This document shows positions 46,538-56,113 of a DNA stretch of 64,000 bases, in pieces; the stretch's first letter is position 1; each line of letters starts with the position of its first letter. Both the position numbers and the translations under genes were made by a program. The notes under the pieces were generated by a model. That model was not told the DNA's origin and searched no databases. It saw nothing but the letters and a program-made list of their open reading frames with translations. Source of the DNA: Acinetobacter sp. Ac_5812 (GTDB lineage: Bacteria; Pseudomonadota; Gammaproteobacteria; Pseudomonadales; Moraxellaceae); NCBI RefSeq assembly GCF_013072695.1, contig NZ_LXUK01000022.1, forward strand, positions 617,084-681,083, read 5' to 3'.

Positions 46538-47827
46538 TTAAGCAATCTGACGCATATCAATGACGCGTTTTGCTTTCCCTTCAGAACGTGGCAAGGTCAG
46601 TTCGTTGACCACCTCCACAGTGACTGAGATCCCAATCATGGTTTTAATCCGCTGCATCAACTGCTGAGCCAACTGCTGCGCCTGCTTGTCACAGTTATGG
46701 CACATTTCGGTACGGATATGCAAAGTATCCATATGCCCTTTCTTTGCCACCAGAATTTCATAATTCGGTACCAGACTCGGCACTTGTAAAATCTGTTCTT
46801 CGATCTGTGTCGGGAATACATTGACACCGCGAATAATCAACATGTCGTCACTACGTCCTACAATTTTATCCATACGGCGCATGGCAAGGTTCTGTCCAGC
46901 CAATAAACGAGTTAAATCGCGGGTACGGTAGCGAATAATTGGTAAACCTTCTTTGGTGATGGTGGTAAAGACCAATTCACCGAGTTCGCCATCCTGACAC
47001 ACTTCACCTGTTTCTGGGTTAATAATTTCAGGATAGAAATGATCTTCCCAAATCGTCAGTCCTTCACCTTCGCCCAAACACTGCATCGCAACGCCTGGCC
47101 CCATAATCTCCGACAAACCATAAATATCCAAGGCTTTGATATTCAAACGCTCTTCGATCTCACGGCGTAACTCTTTTGACCATGGCTCAGCACCAAAAAT
47201 ACCAACCTTTAACGAAGTATTACGGGCACTGCCGAATTGCTGCTCCAGTTTTTCAATAATGCTGACGCAATACGATGGCGTGACCATAATTGCTGTCGGT
47301 TTAAAGTCCTGAATCAGTTGCACCTGTTTCTCTGTCTGACCACCTGACATCGGAATCACGGTTGCACCCAAACGTTCAGCACCATAATGGGCACCTAAAC
47401 CACCAGTAAACAGACCATAACCATAAGCCACCTGAATCATATCTTTGGCACTTAGACCTGCCATACGCAGACAACGCGCCACGATGTCCGACCAAGTATG
47501 AATATCTTTTTGGGTATAACCGACTACAGTGGGTTTGCCTGTGGTGCCTGACGAGGCATGTAAACGTACAATCTGCTCCTGTGGTACTGCGAACATACCA
47601 AAGGGATAGTTCTCTCTTAAATCCTGTTTGGTGGTAAAAGGAAATTTAGCCAAATCATCCAAGTTGACGAAATCATCTGGATGCACACCTGCTGCATCAA
47701 ACTTTTTCTTATACACTGGGCTATGCGCATAAACATAGCTCAAGGTGTCTTTTAATCGTTTGGTTTGCAACGCTCGTAACTCCGCAAGCGTCATTTTTTC
47801 TACATCTTCTGTGATGAGGCTATCCAC
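46538..47827 (-). CDS. paaK: Phenylacetate-CoA ligase PaaK
   Basis: The 429-residue enzyme starts at a GTG (47827) with GGAGAG seven bases upstream; the next ATG is eleven codons in. It shows the AMP-forming signature LHASSGTTGKPTVVGYT near residue 90, AYGYGLFTGGLGAHYG near 135, DIYGLSEIMGPGVAMQC near 235 and the C-terminal GRSDDMLIIRGVNVFPTQIE near 318. It activates phenylacetate to phenylacetyl-CoA, the first step of the pathway and the source of the PaaX inducer. It follows paaJ by 47 bases. Confidence 0.96.
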   Translation of the reverse strand: MDSLITEDVEKMTLAELRALQTKRLKDTLSYVYAHSPVYKKKFDAAGVHPDDFVNLDDLAKFPFTTKQDLRENYPFGMFAVPQEQIVRLHASSGTTGKPTVVGYTQKDIHTWSDIVARCLRMAGLSAKDMIQVAYGYGLFTGGLGAHYGAERLGATVIPMSGGQTEKQVQLIQDFKPTAIMVTPSYCVSIIEKLEQQFGSARNTSLKVGIFGAEPWSKELRREIEERLNIKALDIYGLSEIMGPGVAMQCLGEGEGLTIWEDHFYPEIINPETGEVCQDGELGELVFTTITKEGLPIIRYRTRDLTRLLAGQNLAMRRMDKIVGRSDDMLIIRGVNVFPTQIEEQILQVPSLVPNYEILVAKKGHMDTLHIRTEMCHNCDKQAQQLAQQLMQRIKTMIGISVTVEVVNELTLPRSEGKAKRVIDMRQIA

Positions 47828-47874
47828 TGCCGTCTCTCCTATGTCGTTATATTATTCGAACCGTTTCAATTGCT

Positions 47875-49086
47875 TTAAGCTAAATTTTCTAAGATTAGGG
47901 CGACACCTTGCCCGACACCGACACACATGGTGCATAGTGCATATTTTCCTTGGCGTCTTTTTAGTTCTCGGGTTGCCGTCATGACCAAACGCGTCCCACT
48001 CATACCCAGTGGATGACCCAACGCAATTGCACCACCATTCGGGTTGACTCGTGCATCATCATCCTTAAGACCTAACTCACGCATACAAGCCAGAGATTGA
48101 GCTGCAAAAGCTTCGTTTAGCTCAATCACATCCATTTGCTCTAAACTAAGACCTGTTTGTTTCAACAATTTTTGCACCGCAGGCACTGGGCCAATACCCA
48201 TATATTTCGGTTCAACCCCAGCACTGGCAAGTCCCAACACACGTGCCAAAGGTGTTAAACCATGCGTATCGGCAAATTGACGATTGGTCAGTAACACACA
48301 AGCCGAGCCATCATTGACACCCGATGCATTACCCGCAGTCACTGAACCACCTTCTTTACGGAATGGCGCTTTTAATTTCGCCAAGCTTTCCAGACTGGTC
48401 TCTGCTCTAGGATGCTCATCTTGGCTAAAAATGGTGATGTTCTTTTTACGATCAACCAGTTCAACGGGCAAGATTTCATCCCTAAAAAAACCATTTTGTT
48501 GTGCCACAGCCACTTTTTGTTGACTACGAATCGCAAACGTATCTTGGTCTTGTCGGCTAATCTGGTATTTCTCAGCCACATTCTCAGCTGTTTCAGGCAT
48601 GCTGTCAGTGCCATAGTCGGTTTTCATCTTTTTATTGATGAAACGCCAACCGATGGTGGTATCAAATATTTCAGGGCTACGACCAAACGCTTCTGTTGGC
48701 TTGGCCTGTACAAAAGGTGCCCGACTCATAGATTCGACACCGCCCGCCAATACAAATTGAGATTCACCCGATTTAATCGAACGTGCCGCCAAACCGACCG
48801 CATCCAGCCCAGAAGCGCAGAGACGGTTGACTGTCATTGCAGGAACTGACTCAGGTAAACCTGCTAACAACGTCGCCATACGCGCGACATTGCGGTTATC
48901 TTCGCCCGCCTGATTGGCACAGCCTAAAAACACTTCATCTAAATCCTGCCACGGTAAATGTTTATGCTTTTCTTTTAGATGTTTGATTGGCAATGCCGCA
49001 AGATCATCAGTACGCACCGAACTCAATGACCCTGCATAACGTCCAATCGGGGTACGAATAAAATCACAAATTAAAACGTCTTCCAT
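47875..49086 (-). CDS. paaJ: 3-oxoadipyl-CoA/3-oxo-5,6-dehydrosuberyl-CoA thiolase PaaJ
   Basis: The 403-residue thiolase has the nucleophile Cys in NRLCASGLDAVGLAAR (near residue 89), ELNEAFAAQSLACM near 350, GGAIALGHPLGMSGTRL near 380 and the second catalytic Cys in LCTMCVGVGQGVALI at the end. It cleaves both 3-oxo-5,6-dehydrosuberyl-CoA and 3-oxoadipyl-CoA. It is near-identical in design to PcaF of the beta-ketoadipate pathway; the paa location decides the name. GGAGCG lies four bases upstream of the ATG. Confidence 0.93.
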   Translation of the reverse strand: MEDVLICDFIRTPIGRYAGSLSSVRTDDLAALPIKHLKEKHKHLPWQDLDEVFLGCANQAGEDNRNVARMATLLAGLPESVPAMTVNRLCASGLDAVGLAARSIKSGESQFVLAGGVESMSRAPFVQAKPTEAFGRSPEIFDTTIGWRFINKKMKTDYGTDSMPETAENVAEKYQISRQDQDTFAIRSQQKVAVAQQNGFFRDEILPVELVDRKKNITIFSQDEHPRAETSLESLAKLKAPFRKEGGSVTAGNASGVNDGSACVLLTNRQFADTHGLTPLARVLGLASAGVEPKYMGIGPVPAVQKLLKQTGLSLEQMDVIELNEAFAAQSLACMRELGLKDDDARVNPNGGAIALGHPLGMSGTRLVMTATRELKRRQGKYALCTMCVGVGQGVALILENLA

Positions 49087-49098
49087 GATCGCTCCTGC

Positions 49099-50637
49099 TT
49101 ATGCACATTCTGTTAAATTTTTTGAATAGTCAGCAATCACACTTTGCTGCTTGGCCACGTATTGCTTAAGATAAAGACTTGCACGATATTTTTCTTCGCC
49201 GTAGATGGCATATAGATTAGTTAAAGTCTGCAACACATATTGCGCACCCAATTGCATCATCCATTGAAACGGCCCTTTAGGATAATTGACGCCATAGCGC
49301 ATGGCATTATCAATATCTTCCATACTGGCAATCCCATGCAGACTGGCTTCACAGGCTTCATTGATCAATAAAACAATGGTACGTAAAGTTAACAGTGCGG
49401 GATGATCGCTGATCCAAAGAACCTTGATCTGTTGTTGAGCAAAAAACGCTTCGATTTTTGCCAGATCATCTGTTTGACATAACGTGTTATGACTCAATAC
49501 TACAGCTTGCGCTTGCGCGAAATTATGGTGCCAATCCATCAACACCGTTTTTCGACTTAAATACTTTAAATTGGCTGATTCACCCTTGCTTAGACGTAGA
49601 TCAATATCATCAATTTGAATGATATTTTCATTGCTTGCTAAAGCACAACTTAAGCCTAGACGTTCTAATAAATGCGGACATTCAGCCCATGTACCTTTGA
49701 CCTGAACATCAGCGTGAAAGGATTGAGTAACAATGGTTTGAGGCTGAAAAGTCGCATACTGATTTTTTTCATCGTAGTGATAGAAACCTTGTTTTGACTT
49801 ACGCCCCCATGCGCCTGCATCGACGAGCTCTTTTTGTACCAGACTCGGACGATAACGCGGCTCATAAAAGAACGCTTCATAGACACTTTGTGTCACAGAA
49901 AAATTCACATCCTGCCCAATCAAATCCGTCAACTCACACGGCCCCATCGCAAAACCACCACACTGCTTTAAGGCATAGTCCAATTGGTCATACGTTGTGA
50001 CCTGTTCTTGTAAAGCACGAAATGCTTCTGCGTAAAATGGACGAGCAATACGGTTCACAATAAAACCAGGTGTCGACTTGGTCAGCACCGGGATTTTTTT
50101 CCAAGCCTGCATTAAGGCTTTTAAGGCCTGACATACATCATTTGGCGTTTTTAAGCCTTGTACAATCTCCACTAGTTTCATCACTGGTGCAGGATTAAAG
50201 AAATGCAGTCCAACTACACGCTCAGGATGTGGAATAGCAGATGCAATTGCTGTCACCGAAATAGATGAGGTATTACTGGCGAAAATAGTTTGTTCAGAAC
50301 AAATCGTCGCCAACTGCTTAAACAAAGCCTGTTTCACTTCCAGCTTTTCAACTACCGCTTCTATGACTAAATCGACACCTGCCAATGCTTCGATTTGATC
50401 AGCAATGCTCAAACGTGAAAGTGCTTGTTGTGCCTGCTCAGAGGTCATCTTTCCTTTTTCAACCAGTTTGGCAAAGGTCTGACGTAACCCTTCAACAGCC
50501 TGTTTGGTCTTTTCACGATCGAGATCATAGAGAACGGTAGAATGACCGTGTATGACTGCCAACTGAGCAATACCGATTCCCATAGTGCCCGAGCCAATCA
50601 CGGCGATTTTGGCATGAGACAAATCCAGATTATTCAT
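49099..50637 (-). CDS. paaH: 3-hydroxyadipyl-CoA dehydrogenase PaaH
   Basis: This 512-residue dehydrogenase has the NAD-binding start IAVIGSGTMGIGIAQLAVIHG (residues 11-31, shown as one loop), FASNTSSISVTAIASA near 115, VVGLHFFNPAPVMKLVEIVQ near 140 and the C-terminal repeats of 3-hydroxyacyl-CoA dehydrogenases, the last with NAMRYGVNYPKGPFQW near 452. It oxidises 3-hydroxyadipyl-CoA to 3-oxoadipyl-CoA. The length is typical of the long PaaH form with a duplicated C-terminal domain. It is 2 bases from paaG and 12 bases from paaJ. Confidence 0.94.
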   Translation of the reverse strand: MNNLDLSHAKIAVIGSGTMGIGIAQLAVIHGHSTVLYDLDREKTKQAVEGLRQTFAKLVEKGKMTSEQAQQALSRLSIADQIEALAGVDLVIEAVVEKLEVKQALFKQLATICSEQTIFASNTSSISVTAIASAIPHPERVVGLHFFNPAPVMKLVEIVQGLKTPNDVCQALKALMQAWKKIPVLTKSTPGFIVNRIARPFYAEAFRALQEQVTTYDQLDYALKQCGGFAMGPCELTDLIGQDVNFSVTQSVYEAFFYEPRYRPSLVQKELVDAGAWGRKSKQGFYHYDEKNQYATFQPQTIVTQSFHADVQVKGTWAECPHLLERLGLSCALASNENIIQIDDIDLRLSKGESANLKYLSRKTVLMDWHHNFAQAQAVVLSHNTLCQTDDLAKIEAFFAQQQIKVLWISDHPALLTLRTIVLLINEACEASLHGIASMEDIDNAMRYGVNYPKGPFQWMMQLGAQYVLQTLTNLYAIYGEEKYRASLYLKQYVAKQQSVIADYSKNLTECA

Positions 50638-50639
50638 GC

Positions 50640-51431
50640 TTAACGCCCCTGAAAGTTTGGCTCACGCTTATTCATAAAGGCTTGGACCCCTTCACGATAA
50701 TCCTCTGAACGCCCAGCAATACGCTGAAAATCTCGTTCTAAATGCATCTGCTCATCAAAACTATGGTTACTGGATTGATGAATAGCCTTTTTAATCAGTG
50801 ACAAACCAAAGGTTGGCTGCTTGGCTAAACGTTCTGCCAGTTCAGTAACCTTGCTTTTCAATTCACTATCTTCAGCTACATCCCAGATCATGCCCCATTC
50901 TTTGGCGGTTTCAGAGGGCAATTTATCACCGAGTAAGCTAAGCCCCATGGCACGCGCATGACCGACTGCACGTGGCAGGAACCAAGTTCCACCGGAGTCA
51001 GGTACCAGACCTAAACGACAAAATGCTTGTACAAAGTTGGCAGATTTTGCGGCAATCACCAAATCACATGCCAAGGCGATATTGGCACCTGCACCAGCGG
51101 CTACACCATTCACCGCACAAATCACGGGCTTCGGCATATGTACAATGCTTCTAATCAGCGGGTTATAGTAGGTTTCAATTGAATAACCCAAATCAGGTGC
51201 GGCAGCATTCGGATCTACCACACGGTCACCCAAGTCTTGCCCTGCGCAGAAACCACGGCCTTCGCCACTGATCACGATACAACGAACCTCTGGTTTTTTT
51301 GCCCACAGATTCAGAACCTCAGCCACCTCACGATGCATCTCCACATTGAAACTATTCAATGCTTGGGGACGATTAAAGGTTAAATAACCCACCGCATTTT
51401 TTTCTTCCACGATAATATTTTTATAGTCCAT
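50640..51431 (-). CDS. paaG: 1,2-epoxyphenylacetyl-CoA isomerase PaaG
   Basis: The product is 263 residues from ATG 51431, overlapping the paaF stop by one base (TGATG). It is a crotonase-fold protein: GYLTFNRPQALNSFNVEM near 15, GEGRGFCAGQDLGDR near 58, VNGVAAGAGANIALACDLVI near 109 and FCRLGLVPDSGGTWFLPR near 137, with the catalytic Asp in PDSGG. PaaG converts ring-1,2-epoxyphenylacetyl-CoA to oxepin-CoA and also isomerises an unsaturated intermediate later in the route. Confidence 0.95.
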   Translation of the reverse strand: MDYKNIIVEEKNAVGYLTFNRPQALNSFNVEMHREVAEVLNLWAKKPEVRCIVISGEGRGFCAGQDLGDRVVDPNAAAPDLGYSIETYYNPLIRSIVHMPKPVICAVNGVAAGAGANIALACDLVIAAKSANFVQAFCRLGLVPDSGGTWFLPRAVGHARAMGLSLLGDKLPSETAKEWGMIWDVAEDSELKSKVTELAERLAKQPTFGLSLIKKAIHQSSNHSFDEQMHLERDFQRIAGRSEDYREGVQAFMNKREPNFQGR

Positions 51432-52204
51432 CACTCACCTCTAAACACTGGTTTTCTTTTTTCAAAAAATGCATTAATGCCTTCGTTTCGATCTTTTGTT
51501 GCTGCCAACCAAACAAAATTTTGCCGTTCGGATTTCAGTCCCTGACTTAAGGTGGTCTCATGAATACTTTTGATCGATTGCTTGATCACGCGAATTGCTA
51601 AGGGCGCTTGTTTGGCAATCTTGCTTGCCAGTTGAATGGCATATTCCACCGTGAGTACAGTCGGCAGCACTTCACTACAAATCCCATGTTGCTGCGCTTG
51701 TTTAGCCGAGATCATTTCACCTGTCATTGCCCAGCGCATGGTCAATTGTTGCCCGACTAAGCGTGCCAAACGTTGTGTGCCACCAGCACCTGGTAACATG
51801 CCCAAACCAATTTCAGGCAATGCAAATTTGGCATTTTCACCACACAATACGATATCTGTATGTAAAACCAGTTCAAATCCAGCACCCAAGGCATAACCAT
51901 TTACTGCGGCAATGATGGGTTTAGTAAAACTGTCGATCTTCTGCCATAGCTTGGGACGGATATCGAGCTGTAAAGCTACGGCATCCATTTCAGCCAATTC
52001 GCTCAGGTCTGCACCCGCAGCAAAGCAATTGCTATTGCCCGTCAGTACAACCACTTTCACCTCAGGATTATGTTCTGCTTGTTCCAGCAGCTCACATAGA
52101 CCCTGTAAAGTGGCATTATTCAAAGCATTACGTTTTTCTGGACGGTTTAAGCTGAGCAGCATGACCCCATCTATTGGCGTTTCAACCTGAATCAAGGTTT
52201 GCAT
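51431..52204 (-). CDS. paaF: 2,3-dehydroadipyl-CoA hydratase PaaF
   Basis: The product is 257 residues from ATG 52204 (AGAGGTGAG upstream), 13 bases after the paaE stop. It is an enoyl-CoA hydratase with LSLNRPEKRNALNN near 20, FAAGADLSELAEMD near 60, VNGYALGAGFELVLHTDIVL near 98 and the catalytic Glu segment LPEIGLGMLPGAGGTQRLAR near 125-144. It hydrates 2,3-dehydroadipyl-CoA to 3-hydroxyadipyl-CoA, the PaaH substrate. Confidence 0.93.
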   Translation of the reverse strand: MQTLIQVETPIDGVMLLSLNRPEKRNALNNATLQGLCELLEQAEHNPEVKVVVLTGNSNCFAAGADLSELAEMDAVALQLDIRPKLWQKIDSFTKPIIAAVNGYALGAGFELVLHTDIVLCGENAKFALPEIGLGMLPGAGGTQRLARLVGQQLTMRWAMTGEMISAKQAQQHGICSEVLPTVLTVEYAIQLASKIAKQAPLAIRVIKQSIKSIHETTLSQGLKSERQNFVWLAATKDRNEGINAFFEKRKPVFRGE

Positions 52205-52217
52205 GACTATCTCACCT

Positions 52218-53279
52218 CTACTCATCAAAGCTCAAACGGACATTTGAACTTTTAGGTAAGGTTTGGCAGCTCAATACATAGCCTTTTTCGACTTCATCAT
52301 CTTCAAGACTGTAGTTCAAGAACATATCAACATCACCAGAGAGCACCTTACAACGACAGGTCGCACACACCCCGCCTTTGCATGCATAAGGTAAATCTGC
52401 ACCGGCCCGTAATGCTGCATCTAAAATGCTTTCATCGTCCTGAGACACAGACACGATCAGTTCACGCCCATCTAGTACAATATTGACTTGTTCTTCCTTA
52501 CGATTCGCATCGGCATCAACTGCTCGTTTACGGACATGACCCGTATTAAAACGTTCGGTATGAATCTTGTCTTTGCTTAAACCATAGGTCGGTAGCAGGC
52601 TTTCGACTGTGTCCATCATTTCATCTGGGCCACAGGCAAAAACATGATCAAAATTGATTTCTAGCACATCATGATCAAACAATTGCTTTAATTTTGTTTC
52701 ATCAATTCGACCATTTAGCAATTCGCTGTCGTTGAACTCACGTGAAAAAATATTGATCAGCTGAAAGCGTTCTTTAAATTGATCTTTCAAATCCATGATT
52801 TGCTCAGCAAACATGGTTTGTTTCCACGAACGATTGCCATAAAGCAAAGTAAAGTTTGATGTCGCTTGCTCAAACAAAACTTGCTTAATAATCGACAGAA
52901 TCGGGGTAATACCACTGCCAGCAGCTACACCGAGAAATGATTGGCCACCAGACCGAGCTGCTTTTTGGAAAAAAACACCTTGTGGAGGCATGACATCAAG
53001 GACATCACCGACTTTTAGATAGTCATTGGCCCAGTTGGAAAATTGCCCCTGATCCATTTTTTTAACTGCGATACTGATATCTTCTTTCGGCGCATAGCTA
53101 CAAATTGAATAGCAACGACGAATCTCGCCTGCCTCAGTTAAATGACGAATCGTTAAATGTTGACCTGGCTGAAATTTAAATTGTTCTTGTTGCTCAGGCA
53201 CAAGATCAAACGCAATACAAATGGCCTGATCGGTCTGAGGCGTAATACTTTTTACTTTTAAGGGAATAAATTGGCTCAT
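52218..53279 (-). CDS. paaE: Phenylacetyl-CoA epoxidase reductase subunit PaaE
   Basis: The 353-residue protein has an N-terminal FAD domain (RRCYSICSYAPKE near 55), an NAD(P)H domain (GVAAGSGITPILSII near 118 and HVFACGPDEMMDTVE near 213) and a C-terminal plant-type 2Fe-2S ferredoxin with CKGGVCATCRCK near 307 and a later CQ for the fourth ligand. It passes electrons from NADPH to the diiron site of PaaA. AAGGAAATC precedes the ATG. Confidence 0.96.
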   Translation of the reverse strand: MSQFIPLKVKSITPQTDQAICIAFDLVPEQQEQFKFQPGQHLTIRHLTEAGEIRRCYSICSYAPKEDISIAVKKMDQGQFSNWANDYLKVGDVLDVMPPQGVFFQKAARSGGQSFLGVAAGSGITPILSIIKQVLFEQATSNFTLLYGNRSWKQTMFAEQIMDLKDQFKERFQLINIFSREFNDSELLNGRIDETKLKQLFDHDVLEINFDHVFACGPDEMMDTVESLLPTYGLSKDKIHTERFNTGHVRKRAVDADANRKEEQVNIVLDGRELIVSVSQDDESILDAALRAGADLPYACKGGVCATCRCKVLSGDVDMFLNYSLEDDEVEKGYVLSCQTLPKSSNVRLSFDE

Positions 53280-53302
53280 GGCTGATTTCCTTATCTAAAA
53301 CT

Positions 53303-53803
53303 TTAAATACATTTAAAATAATCAAAGGGCTCAAGACAGTCCTGACATTTGTACAAGGCCTTACACGCGGTCGAACTAAACTCCGTGAGCAGCTTGGTAT
53401 TTCGACTTTTACACCGTGGACACACCACACCATCTTTTAAATGAACGTGTGTTCCACACTGATGGGCTAAACCCTCTGGTGGCGCGATACCATAGTCTTG
53501 CAGCTTCTGCTTACCTGCGTCCGACATCCAGTCCGTGGTCCACGCTTCTGATAAATCAATCATGACTTTTGCAGGGGTCAAGTCTTCTGCCGCCAAGGCT
53601 TCGACAATCTGTGCTTTTAATAAGTCAGTGGCTGGGCAACCACTATAGGTCGGGGTCAATCGAACAATAATTTCTTGCTGATCATTCAGTTCCACCCCAC
53701 GAATCATGCCCAAATCCACGACAGATAACGCAGGAATCTCAGGATCACTGACCGTTTGAAGAACATCCCAACACTGATCGATACAATGACGAATCATTTG
53801 CAT
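53303..53803 (-). CDS. paaD: PaaD, epoxidase assembly protein
   Basis: The 166-residue product has an N-terminal MIP18/DUF59 domain (LQTVSDPEIPALSVVDLGMI near residue 15, TPTYSGCPATDLLK with the reactive Cys near 58) and a C-terminal zinc-ribbon-like set of Cys: CPRCKSRNT near 120 and CQDCLEPF near 152. PaaD is needed for the phenylacetyl-CoA epoxidase and is thought to help iron-sulfur cluster assembly of PaaE. GGAG lies 7 bases upstream of ATG 53803. Confidence 0.94.
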   Translation of the reverse strand: MQMIRHCIDQCWDVLQTVSDPEIPALSVVDLGMIRGVELNDQQEIIVRLTPTYSGCPATDLLKAQIVEALAAEDLTPAKVMIDLSEAWTTDWMSDAGKQKLQDYGIAPPEGLAHQCGTHVHLKDGVVCPRCKSRNTKLLTEFSSTACKALYKCQDCLEPFDYFKCI

Positions 53804-53819
53804 GGCTCAACTCCTTGTG

Positions 53820-54575
53820 TTACCAAGTCATTTCAGGATAAGTGCGTTGAATGGCCTGCATTTCAGCCAACAAATATCCTAAATGCTCCGTATGTAGACC
53901 CTGTTTGGCGCCACGACGATAAGCACCATTTACAGGAACTGTCAGCTCAAATCGTTTTAACTCTTCAGCAATTGTCTTGTCCCATTGCGACTTTTCATTG
54001 GACAAATCACTAATTAAACCCTGCTCAACCAGTACATATTCTTCAGCCGTCAATTCAAACAGTTCAGCACTAAAACGCCACAAATTGTCTAATGCCTGTT
54101 GTACACGTTGATGTGCTTCTGCTGTGCTGAGGCTTAAACGCTCCATCCAGCTGGTCGAAAAACGAATGTGATATTTCACTTCCTTCAATGATTTGATTGC
54201 CAGCGCTGCAATCTCAGCTACTGCGCTTTTGCTTAAAGACGTCATTAATAACAAGTGATAATGATCCATTAACCATTGGCGTACGATGGTCTGTGCAAAA
54301 TCACCATTCGGCTGTTCACATAGCAATAAATTGAAAAACTCACGTTCGTTGCGGAAATAGGCCAGTTGATCTTCATCACGTTTTTCAGCTTCGTATTCGC
54401 CAGCCAAAGTCAGGAAATTTCGGGATTGTCCCAGTAAATCCAGACCGATATTGGCCAAAGCAATATCAATTTCCAGCTCTGGCGCATGACCACACCATTC
54501 AGCCAAACGTTGCGCCAATACCAGTTGGCTATCACCGACATGTAATAAGAACTTAGATAAAGCAATATTGTTCAT
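53820..54575 (-). CDS. paaC: Phenylacetyl-CoA epoxidase structural subunit PaaC
   Basis: The product is 251 residues from ATG 54575, seven bases after GGGAG; ATG 54581 lies too close to that site. It is an all-helical ferritin-like protein with SQLVLAQRLAEWCGHAPELE near 17, LDLLGQSRNFLTLAGEYE near 47 and the ALDNLWRFSAELFE helix near 165. PaaC lacks a functional metal site and forms the stable heterodimer with PaaA. It ends with LAEMQAIQRTYPEMTW, the family-typical tail. Confidence 0.95.
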   Translation of the reverse strand: MNNIALSKFLLHVGDSQLVLAQRLAEWCGHAPELEIDIALANIGLDLLGQSRNFLTLAGEYEAEKRDEDQLAYFRNEREFFNLLLCEQPNGDFAQTIVRQWLMDHYHLLLMTSLSKSAVAEIAALAIKSLKEVKYHIRFSTSWMERLSLSTAEAHQRVQQALDNLWRFSAELFELTAEEYVLVEQGLISDLSNEKSQWDKTIAEELKRFELTVPVNGAYRRGAKQGLHTEHLGYLLAEMQAIQRTYPEMTW

Positions 54576-54587
54576 TTGCATACTCCC

Positions 54588-54878
54588 TTACATGTGCTCA
54601 ATGCCATCAGGAATATGATAGAAAGTCGGATGACGATAGACTTTGTCCAGTGCAGGTTCAAAAAACTCTGCTTTTTCATCTGGCTGTGAGGATTTAATCA
54701 GTTCTGAACGAACCACCCAGATGCTGATGCCTTCATTGCGGCGGGTATAGACATCACGCGCATGTTGCAGTGCAATTTCATCATCAGATGCTCTTAAACT
54801 ACCGACATGACGATGGCTTAGACCTTGTTTGCTACGAATAAATACTTCGTAAAGCGACCAGTTATTTTTATCTTCCAT
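54588..54878 (-). CDS. paaB: Phenylacetyl-CoA epoxidase subunit PaaB
   Basis: The product is 96 residues from ATG 54878, close to the usual PaaB length, with AGGA seven bases upstream; 54902 would add eight residues. The signature is WSLYEVFIRSKQGLSHRHVG near residue 6, then ALQHARDVYTRRNEGISIWV near 34. PaaB bridges PaaAC heterodimers in the epoxidase complex. Confidence 0.95.
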   Translation of the reverse strand: MEDKNNWSLYEVFIRSKQGLSHRHVGSLRASDDEIALQHARDVYTRRNEGISIWVVRSELIKSSQPDEKAEFFEPALDKVYRHPTFYHIPDGIEHM

Positions 54879-54932
54879 TTTGATGTCCTCAATTTTGTCC
54901 ATAAATTTTGCTTAAGCGACTTGCGTTACGGC

Positions 54933-55847
54933 TTACTGCTTTTTTGCGTAGATAACAGCTGCATCTCGAACCCATTTACCGTTTTCCCAAGCTTTGCGTC
55001 GTGCTTCTATACGTTCGTGGTTACATGGACCTCGACCCGCAATAACTTCATTGAATTCGTGCCAATCAATCTCGCCATAGCTGTAATGACCTGTTTCTTC
55101 ATTCCACTGCAAATCAGCATCTGGAACTTCTAAACCAAGCTGCAAAATTTGAGGAACCGTGTTATCGACAAACTTTTGACGTAAATCATCGTTACTGAAT
55201 CGTTTAACTTTCCAAGCCAGACTTTGCGCACTGTTTGGAGAATGCTCATCGCTTGGCCCAAACATCATCAGTGCCGGCCACCAAAAGCGATTTACAGCAT
55301 CTTGTGCCATTTGTTTTTGTTCAGGTGTTCCAGCGGCTAGCACCATCATGGCTTCAAAACCTTGACGCTGATGAAAGCTTTCTTCTTTACAGATGCGTAC
55401 CATAGCACGTGCATATGGGCCATAAGAGGTACGGCACAACGCCACCTGATTCACAATCGCAGCACCATCCACCAACCAACCAATTGCCGCTACATCGGCC
55501 CAAGTCACAGTCGGATAATTGAAGATGGAGGAATATTTCATTTTTCCATCAATCAGTTTTTCCATCATGTCATCACGGTCTGCACCTAATGTTTCTGCAG
55601 CACTGTAAAGATAAAGACCATGCCCTGCCTCATCCTGAACTTTTGCCAATAACACGGCTTTACGTTTCAAGGTCGGTGCACGGGTAATCCAGTTACCTTC
55701 TGGGAGCATACCGACAATTTCTGAATGACCATGTTGCCCAATCTGACGAATCAAAGTTTTGCGATACGCCTCAGGCATTTCATCTTTGGCTTCAATGGTG
55801 ATGTCATTGGCTATATTGTGCTCAAATTTCTGATACTTATTTTCCAT
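54933..55847 (-). CDS. paaA: Phenylacetyl-CoA epoxidase catalytic subunit PaaA
   Basis: The 304-residue protein is a ferritin-like diiron oxygenase. Ligand motifs are visible: [20 protein letters not shown] near residue 70 (Glu and the ExxH motif) and [20 protein letters not shown] near 150 (EExxH). It inserts oxygen into the aromatic ring of phenylacetyl-CoA. It is the first gene of the minus-strand paa operon and is divergent from paaZ. The ribosome site AGAGA is 8 bases upstream. Confidence 0.97.
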   Translation of the reverse strand: MENKYQKFEHNIANDITIEAKDEMPEAYRKTLIRQIGQHGHSEIVGMLPEGNWITRAPTLKRKAVLLAKVQDEAGHGLYLYSAAETLGADRDDMMEKLIDGKMKYSSIFNYPTVTWADVAAIGWLVDGAAIVNQVALCRTSYGPYARAMVRICKEESFHQRQGFEAMMVLAAGTPEQKQMAQDAVNRFWWPALMMFGPSDEHSPNSAQSLAWKVKRFSNDDLRQKFVDNTVPQILQLGLEVPDADLQWNEETGHYSYGEIDWHEFNEVIAGRGPCNHERIEARRKAWENGKWVRDAAVIYAKKQ

Positions 55848-56113
55848 TTGTAGATTCTCTTGAGAATTCCATCCATGAATCTATTTTTCGATACATAAAA
55901 AACAAAGTCAATTAATATTTTTGTATCAAATTAAAAACAATCAAAAAATCACAAATATGTTATTGTTTTATTTACAATTATTAAAAATAATTAAAATTCA
56001 ACTCACCAACAAAAATAAAATAATGTTGACTTTTAGCTGAATCAAGATGAAATTATGAATCATATTTTAAGTATTTTTATAATTGATGTATCACATAAAA
56101 ATGGAGTTTGATT
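55848..56113. other. Divergent paaA-paaZ promoter region
   Basis: This 266-base, very AT-rich spacer must contain the promoters of both paa transcription units. It holds an inverted repeat (55890-55927) and a further TGTATC copy near 56088. No gene is seen in it. Confidence 0.7.
55890..55927. promoter_or_regulatory. Inverted repeat, candidate PaaX operator
   Basis: GATACATAAAAA on the left and TTTTTGTATC on the right form an imperfect inverted repeat about 43 bases upstream of paaA. A third TGTATC element lies at 56088-56093 before paaZ. PaaX is the obvious candidate binder, but the motif is not the E. coli consensus. Confidence 0.45.
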
